Assembly (NCBI GenBank): GCA_013140955.1
Contig: JABFRY010000361.1
Location: 1 to 9,162 of the forward strand
Origin: Acidobacteriota bacterium
GTDB taxonomy: Bacteria; Acidobacteriota; Vicinamibacteria; Vicinamibacterales; UBA2999
Direction: 5' to 3'
Length of the DNA: 9,162 nt
This document shows, piece by piece, positions 5,180 to 9,162 of this stretch. The notes under the pieces are model-generated. The model had not been told where the DNA came from. It saw nothing but the letters and a program-made list of their open reading frames with translations, and did no database searches. Each line of letters starts with the position of its first letter. Position 1 is the first letter of the stretch. The translations under genes were made by a program, and so were the position numbers.

Positions 5180-8023
5180 TCAGCGAGCCGGCACCGAGGG
5201 CACCGGGGTCGCGGTACCGAAGAACAGGGCATTGAAGAGGAACCGGAACGTGCCGTGCGGCTGGGCACGGAACGCCACATCGGGCCCGAAGAGCACCACG
5301 TGGCCACGGCCGAGTGGCACGTCCACCGCCATGGCGGCGCCCTGCAGCAGCCCCTGTCCCCAGGCCCATCCGCTGCGGAGCGGCGTGGCGCTGGCGAACC
5401 ACGCGACCTGCCGGCCCGGGCCGTTCCCGTCGAGCCTGAACACGGGGCTGTTGTCGTAGAACACGTCGACATCCGGCTCGAACCCGTACCCGAGCGGGAG
5501 CGTGTTGTCCACCCGCGCCCTGAGCACCGAGCCGGGCACGTAGAAGCGGTCGGCACCCACGGGTCTGGAGCGCCCGCCGAAGCCGGCCTCGGTGAGCCCG
5601 TTCGAGACGGACAGGCGGAGGAGGTCGGCCACGACCGTGGACCCTCCCATCGCGATGAGGGTGCCGCCCTCCTCGACGAACTGCCGCAGATGCGGCAGCG
5701 TGCGAGTGCTGGTCACCGATCCCACCGTGCCCCGGTACGCGGCCGGGACGTCGGCCGGCAGCGGACCGGGAGCGGCGTCGCGTGGCGTGACCGCGCCGTC
5801 GGGCAGGATCAGCACGTCGTACTTCGCGCGCAGGCCACCGGCATCGAGACCGGGCGGATAGACCACCTCGAACGGGAACTCGTACTCCTCGAGGAGGTAG
5901 CGCAGCCAGCCGCTCGACACCGACCCGCCATAGGTGTCCCAGAGGCCGACCCGCACTGGGGCGACGCGCAGCGCCTCGCCTGCCGGCGGCACCCGTGTGC
6001 CGGTCACGGAAATGCCGACCTCCGCAGCCGCCTGTCGCAGCAGCGCGAGCACGCCGGGGCGGGCGGGCACGAACATGGCCCCCGTCCCGCTCGGCGCACC
6101 ACCGGTCCGTCGGTCGGCTGGCCAGTACACGACATGGCCGGCTGCCAGGAGCCGATTCACCGCCACGAAGGCGTCGTTCTGGTGGTGGCTCAGGAGGAAC
6201 CCGCTGGCGCCGTCCACGCCGCGGACCGGTCCCGGAGGCACGGGCGCGACCGCGCCCGACAGTTCCACGAAGGGGCCGTCGAAACCGTCCAGGACACGAT
6301 CGAAGCGGACGCCCATCTGAAACGCGAGCGTCCACCCGGCGGCATCGTATGGCGGCGTGGGGGGGGCTCCTGGCGAGGGCCGATCGTCGGGGTGATCCTG
6401 CGGCTCGAACATGTCGAGCACGTGGGCGCGGAACGCCTGGGCGGTCTTCACGACGTAGGACCCGGCCGGATAGCGCCGGCCAGCGGCCTCGAAGGCCGCC
6501 GAGGCGCGCAGGACCGTCACGCCGTTCTTGAGCAGCGCGTTGACGAACTTCGTGGCCGTGGGAAAGTCGGGCTGGTCGGCGGGCAGGATGTAGCCACGCG
6601 GGTCCCGGAGCCGCGGGTCACGCAGTGCCTGCTCGAACCGAATCGCCGGCTGCGGCGTCTCGTCCAGGCCGGTCCGCGGCCGTGTGGCCCCTCCGGACAC
6701 GCCGAAGGCCTGAAGCCGCCGGGGTGTGGTGGTCCACGAATCGGTGCTGCCCCTGGCGATCGCCCGAGTGCCCATCCGGTAGGCATTGAGGAGGAGCGTC
6801 TCGCGATAGCGCGAGGCCAGGTCCAGGACGGCCCGATTGGCGGTCATGGAGTACTCGATCGACTGCCGGAACCGCCATGTCTGCGGAGGGATGGGCAACG
6901 GCAGGTCACCGGCCGGCAACTGGCGTTCGGGCACGAAGGGGACACGGATCGGCGTCGGACTCCCGATGATCTCCGTCAGCAGACCGATCTGGTTGTGGAA
7001 ATAGGCCGTGGTGCGCAGCCCGCCGTTCCACCAGGTGGAGTACGTGGCGCCGAGGCGGGTCGTGACGCCCGCCTTGCCCTCGGCGACGAACCGGGCCTGC
7101 ATGGCCGACCCGACCATGTCGATCATCGCGGGCACCAGGGGGTCGAGCGCGTAGTTGAACGGGTCGCGGAAGGGCGGTGCGAACATCACGGTCCCCAGGG
7201 GGCCCGTCTGGTGATGGTCGTAGACGATCTGCGGAAACCACTCCCGGTAGAGGACCCGGTTGATGTTGGTGGTCTCGGGTTGACTCGACAGGAAGAAGTC
7301 CCGGTTGTTGTCGTGCCCGATGTACTTGTGGTACAGCCGCGGCACGTTCGCGAGCGATCGCCGGCGGGGGTCGGGCTCCTGCATGTACCAGTCGGCCACG
7401 AGCGCGTGGCCGTCCGGATTCGCGTGGGCCACGAGCACGATCACGTCGCGCAGCACCCGGAGCGTCTCGGCATCCGAGCGGCTCACGAGCTGATACACCA
7501 GTTCGATGAGCTGCTGGCTGCCCACCACTTCGTCGGCATGGATCCCGCCATCGATCCACACCACCGCCTTTCCTTCGGCGGCCAGTGCCCTCGCCTCCGC
7601 GTCGGTGAGGCCGGACGCGGTGGCGAGCCGGCGCGAGATGGCGCGGTATCTGTCGAGCCGGGCGTGGTTCTCGGGCGCGGTGACCACGGCCATCCACTGG
7701 GAGCGCCCCTCGGCCGTCGAGCCGATGTCGACGAGCGACATGCGGGGAGACTGCCGGTCCAGCACACGCCAGTACTCCTCGAGTTGCGCGTACGTGGCCA
7801 GGAAGTAGTCGTCCCCAACATCGGCGCCAAACTGCTGGCGTGGCGTGGTGAGCACGCCGGCCACCTGGGCGGCCGGGGTGAGCGGCTGCAGCGCGGTCGC
7901 AAGCAGCAGGACGACAAGGACGCCGAGGCCCGCGCGCGGCGTCAGCCGTGGCCGAATTCCCGACGCCCGCGTGCTCGTGTTCCCCACCGCCGGTATGATA
8001 GCGAACCGTTGCGGATCGCTCAC
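5180..8023 (-). CDS. Exported M14-family zinc metallocarboxypeptidase with a large C-terminal extension
   Basis: A 947-residue secreted or periplasmic peptidase. The N-terminus has a hydrophobic signal segment (VLVVLLLATAL, about 35-45) and a likely cut near PAAQ (50-53). The M14 catalytic domain follows: DGGIHADEVVGSQ (158-170) gives zinc ligands His162 and Glu165; HANPDGH (200-206) is conserved; HDNNRDFF (237-244) holds the substrate-binding Asn-Arg pair; VYDHHQTG (267-274) gives the third zinc ligand (His270 or His271); Glu351 in GLLTEIIGS is the predicted catalytic base. Thus the active site looks intact. Residues about 430-690 resemble no domain I can name; 688-900 look like a glutamine-amidotransferase-like fold, with RVGLWDTYGG, YDVLILPDGAV and FVEEGGTLIAMGG, probably non-catalytic. 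The start codon is GTG at 8023; a GTG at 7987 would give a neater signal peptide. Substrate is unknown. Confidence 0.92.
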   Translation of the reverse strand: MSDPQRFAIIPAVGNTSTRASGIRPRLTPRAGLGVLVVLLLATALQPLTPAAQVAGVLTTPRQQFGADVGDDYFLATYAQLEEYWRVLDRQSPRMSLVDIGSTAEGRSQWMAVVTAPENHARLDRYRAISRRLATASGLTDAEARALAAEGKAVVWIDGGIHADEVVGSQQLIELVYQLVSRSDAETLRVLRDVIVLVAHANPDGHALVADWYMQEPDPRRRSLANVPRLYHKYIGHDNNRDFFLSSQPETTNINRVLYREWFPQIVYDHHQTGPLGTVMFAPPFRDPFNYALDPLVPAMIDMVGSAMQARFVAEGKAGVTTRLGATYSTWWNGGLRTTAYFHNQIGLLTEIIGSPTPIRVPFVPERQLPAGDLPLPIPPQTWRFRQSIEYSMTANRAVLDLASRYRETLLLNAYRMGTRAIARGSTDSWTTTPRRLQAFGVSGGATRPRTGLDETPQPAIRFEQALRDPRLRDPRGYILPADQPDFPTATKFVNALLKNGVTVLRASAAFEAAGRRYPAGSYVVKTAQAFRAHVLDMFEPQDHPDDRPSPGAPPTPPYDAAGWTLAFQMGVRFDRVLDGFDGPFVELSGAVAPVPPGPVRGVDGASGFLLSHHQNDAFVAVNRLLAAGHVVYWPADRRTGGAPSGTGAMFVPARPGVLALLRQAAAEVGISVTGTRVPPAGEALRVAPVRVGLWDTYGGSVSSGWLRYLLEEYEFPFEVVYPPGLDAGGLRAKYDVLILPDGAVTPRDAAPGPLPADVPAAYRGTVGSVTSTRTLPHLRQFVEEGGTLIAMGGSTVVADLLRLSVSNGLTEAGFGGRSRPVGADRFYVPGSVLRARVDNTLPLGYGFEPDVDVFYDNSPVFRLDGNGPGRQVAWFASATPLRSGWAWGQGLLQGAAMAVDVPLGRGHVVLFGPDVAFRAQPHGTFRFLFNALFFGTATPVPSVPAR

Positions 8024-8139
8024 ATTCCCCCACCATCCTGGCTCGGCGCACCTGGCCAGCCGGGCGCCGCACCGGCGGCTGCCGGCACTCGCCGGCCGAG
8101 CGCCGGCAGCATGTCCGAGAGGGCCCAGGTCGCCGCGTG

Positions 8140-8895
8140 ATGAAGATCCTCAACTGGAACGTCAACGGCGTGCGCGCCCGTCAGGCGGAGCTGCAGGAAA
8201 TCGTGGAGCGCGAGCGCCCCGCCGTCATCTGCCTCCAGGAGCTCAAGGCGTCGCCAGAGCAGCTTCCCGTGTGGGTGGTCGAGATGGAGGGCTACTGGTG
8301 CTACTGGCACGGGGGCAAGGGCTACTCCGGTGTCGGCCTGCACGTCAGCAAGGCCCTCTGTCCGGAAAGACCGGACTTCCACCACCCGTCGTTCGACTTC
8401 GAGCATCGCCTGGTGACCGTCCATCTGCCCCAGGCCACCATCGCGTCGGTCTATGTGCCGAACGGGGGCAAGGACTTCGACGCCAAGCTCCGCTTCCTCG
8501 AGGCGCTCGACGCCTGGGCCGATGCGCAGCAACAGGACGGACGCCCGCTCATCGTGTGCGGGGACCTGAACGTGGCCCGTACGGACATGGACGTACACCC
8601 GAAGGAGCGCAAGCCGCGCGTCATCGGCCAGCGTCCCGAAGAGCGCGCCCTGCTGGAGCGGTTGATCAGTCGTGGACTCGATGACGTCCAGCGGCGCCTG
8701 CACCCCGACGACGCGGAACTGTTCACGTGGTGGGCACCGTGGCGCAACCTCCGCGCCCGGAACATCGGCTGGCGGATCGACTACGTGCTCGCCTCGCGCG
8801 CACTGGCGGAACGGGCGTCCAGCTGCACGGTGGAGCGCGAGACCGGCACGAGCGACCACGGCGCCATCGTCGCGGTCTTCGACGTGCCCGCGTAG
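8140..8895 (+). CDS. xth: Exonuclease III-family AP endonuclease
   Basis: A 251-residue cytoplasmic DNA-repair nuclease that cuts at abasic sites and removes 3'-blocking groups in base excision repair. All catalytic motifs of the family are present: NWNVNG (5-10, Asn7), LQELKA (32-37, metal-binding Glu34), YVPNGG (105-110, Tyr105), GDLNVARTDMDVH (141-153, Asp142 and Asn144), RNIGWRIDYVLAS (207-219, Asp214) and GTSDHGAI (236-243, catalytic Asp239-His240). Asn7 and Glu34 sit at the same numbers as in E. coli ExoIII. Length is slightly below the E. coli protein's 268. A GTG at 8137 directly precedes the ATG and has better spacing from AGGT (8127-8130), so translation may begin one codon earlier. 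The gene is divergent from the M14 peptidase, with about 115 bases between the starts. TGG-rich WWAPWRN (197-203) is typical of the family. Confidence 0.96.
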   Translation: MKILNWNVNGVRARQAELQEIVERERPAVICLQELKASPEQLPVWVVEMEGYWCYWHGGKGYSGVGLHVSKALCPERPDFHHPSFDFEHRLVTVHLPQATIASVYVPNGGKDFDAKLRFLEALDAWADAQQQDGRPLIVCGDLNVARTDMDVHPKERKPRVIGQRPEERALLERLISRGLDDVQRRLHPDDAELFTWWAPWRNLRARNIGWRIDYVLASRALAERASSCTVERETGTSDHGAIVAVFDVPA

Positions 8896-8964
8896 CGGTA
8901 GCCAGCCCCTGGGGCACCCGTCGGACCCTGCCGAATCGGGCACCAGCCTTCTGGAGTCGGCCTT

Positions 8965-8986
8965 CCAGCCTCGGCCTCCGGGCTGG
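8965..8986. terminator. GC-rich hairpin downstream of exonuclease III, possible bidirectional transcription stop
   Basis: CCAGCC (8965-8970) and CGG (8972-8974) pair with CCG (8978-8980) and GGCTGG (8981-8986), giving nine GC-rich pairs with one bulged T and a CCT loop. A second small stem (CTGGA/TCCAG, 8951-8968) overlaps its left arm and would compete with it. No T-run follows on either strand, so it is not a classical terminator. Its place between two probably convergent genes makes a stop or pause role plausible. Confidence 0.3.
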
Positions 8987-9019
8987 GCCGGCTCACCGCA
9001 CCCTTCGCCCCTCGTGTCT

Positions 9020-9162
9020 TCACCGTTCGGCGCGACTCCAGCGGCGGGCCAGCGCCGCGCCGTCGGCCTGGTGCACGAGGCGGAGATCCGTGACGCGGAT
9101 GGCCTCGGTCACGAGACGCCGCGCATGCCTTCGCGAGCTGGTGCGCGTACCAGGGCCAGGGC
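9020..9162 (-). CDS. Possible C-terminal end of an unidentified gene, running off the right edge
   Basis: A minus-strand frame enters from the window edge and ends in TGA at 9020-9022 (about 46 residues). The last part, RRLVTEAIRVTDLRLVHQAD then GAALARRWSRAER, has balanced second codon positions and strong G/C third positions, like real coding sequence, and reads as amphipathic helices. The first 40 or so bases look better in a neighbouring frame (PWPWYAHQLAKAC), so a frameshift near 9122 is possible. I do not recognise the family. It would converge on exonuclease III. The fragment could also be chance open frame in GC-rich DNA. Confidence 0.33.
   Translation of the reverse strand, partial: PGPGTRTSSRRHARRLVTEAIRVTDLRLVHQADGAALARRWSRAER

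Noticed and set aside
5255..8140. A 961-residue open frame on the plus strand, opposite almost the whole M14 peptidase gene
   Set aside because: It is rich in Arg, His, Gly and Pro with no recognisable motif, and its phase mirrors the G/C-biased codons of the real gene. The minus-strand frame has an intact M14 active site and a signal peptide.

Overview
The window is about two-thirds G+C, densely coded on both strands, and its real genes have strong G/C bias at third codon positions. It shows no insertion sequence, tRNA, rRNA, CRISPR array or prophage gene. The organism is a Gram-negative (diderm) bacterium, shown by the TolC-type outer-membrane channel and the heptosyltransferase-type GT9 enzyme. 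The composition, the large secreted M14 metallopeptidase with an extra C-terminal region, and the style of the TolC protein suggest an Acidobacteriota-like (Vicinamibacteria-type) soil organism. That taxonomic guess is an inference, not something read directly from a marker gene.

Layout. Left block (minus strand, 2340 down to 1): two identical 20-bp palindromic operators flank a promoter. A TetR repressor and a TolC-family outer-membrane efflux protein follow, and the latter runs off the left edge. This is a self-regulated efflux operon; the pump subunits are expected beyond position 1. Next, a sirtuin-type NAD-dependent deacylase (2469-3233, minus) is divergent from a small stand-alone HPt phosphotransfer protein (3413-3769, plus). 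A family 9 glycosyltransferase with a GTG start and a strong ribosome binding site follows (3908-5143, plus). It converges on a large exported M14 zinc metallopeptidase (5180-8023, minus). That gene is divergent from exonuclease III (8140-8895, plus). The right end (8896-9162) holds a GC-rich hairpin and what may be the C-terminal end of another minus-strand gene.

How the parts fit. The best-supported functional unit is the tetR-tolC operon, with operators overlapping the -35 region and the predicted transcription start. The remaining genes look like separate housekeeping or accessory units (protein deacylation, phosphorelay, envelope glycan synthesis, extracellular peptide hydrolysis, DNA repair) with alternating orientation and no shared pathway. 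I do not see evidence for a wholly new system. The points most worth a second look are the twin operators, the long cysteine-containing extracellular loop in TolC, the orphan HPt protein, the four-cysteine tail of the GT9 enzyme, the C-terminal half of the M14 peptidase, and a possible frameshift at the right edge.
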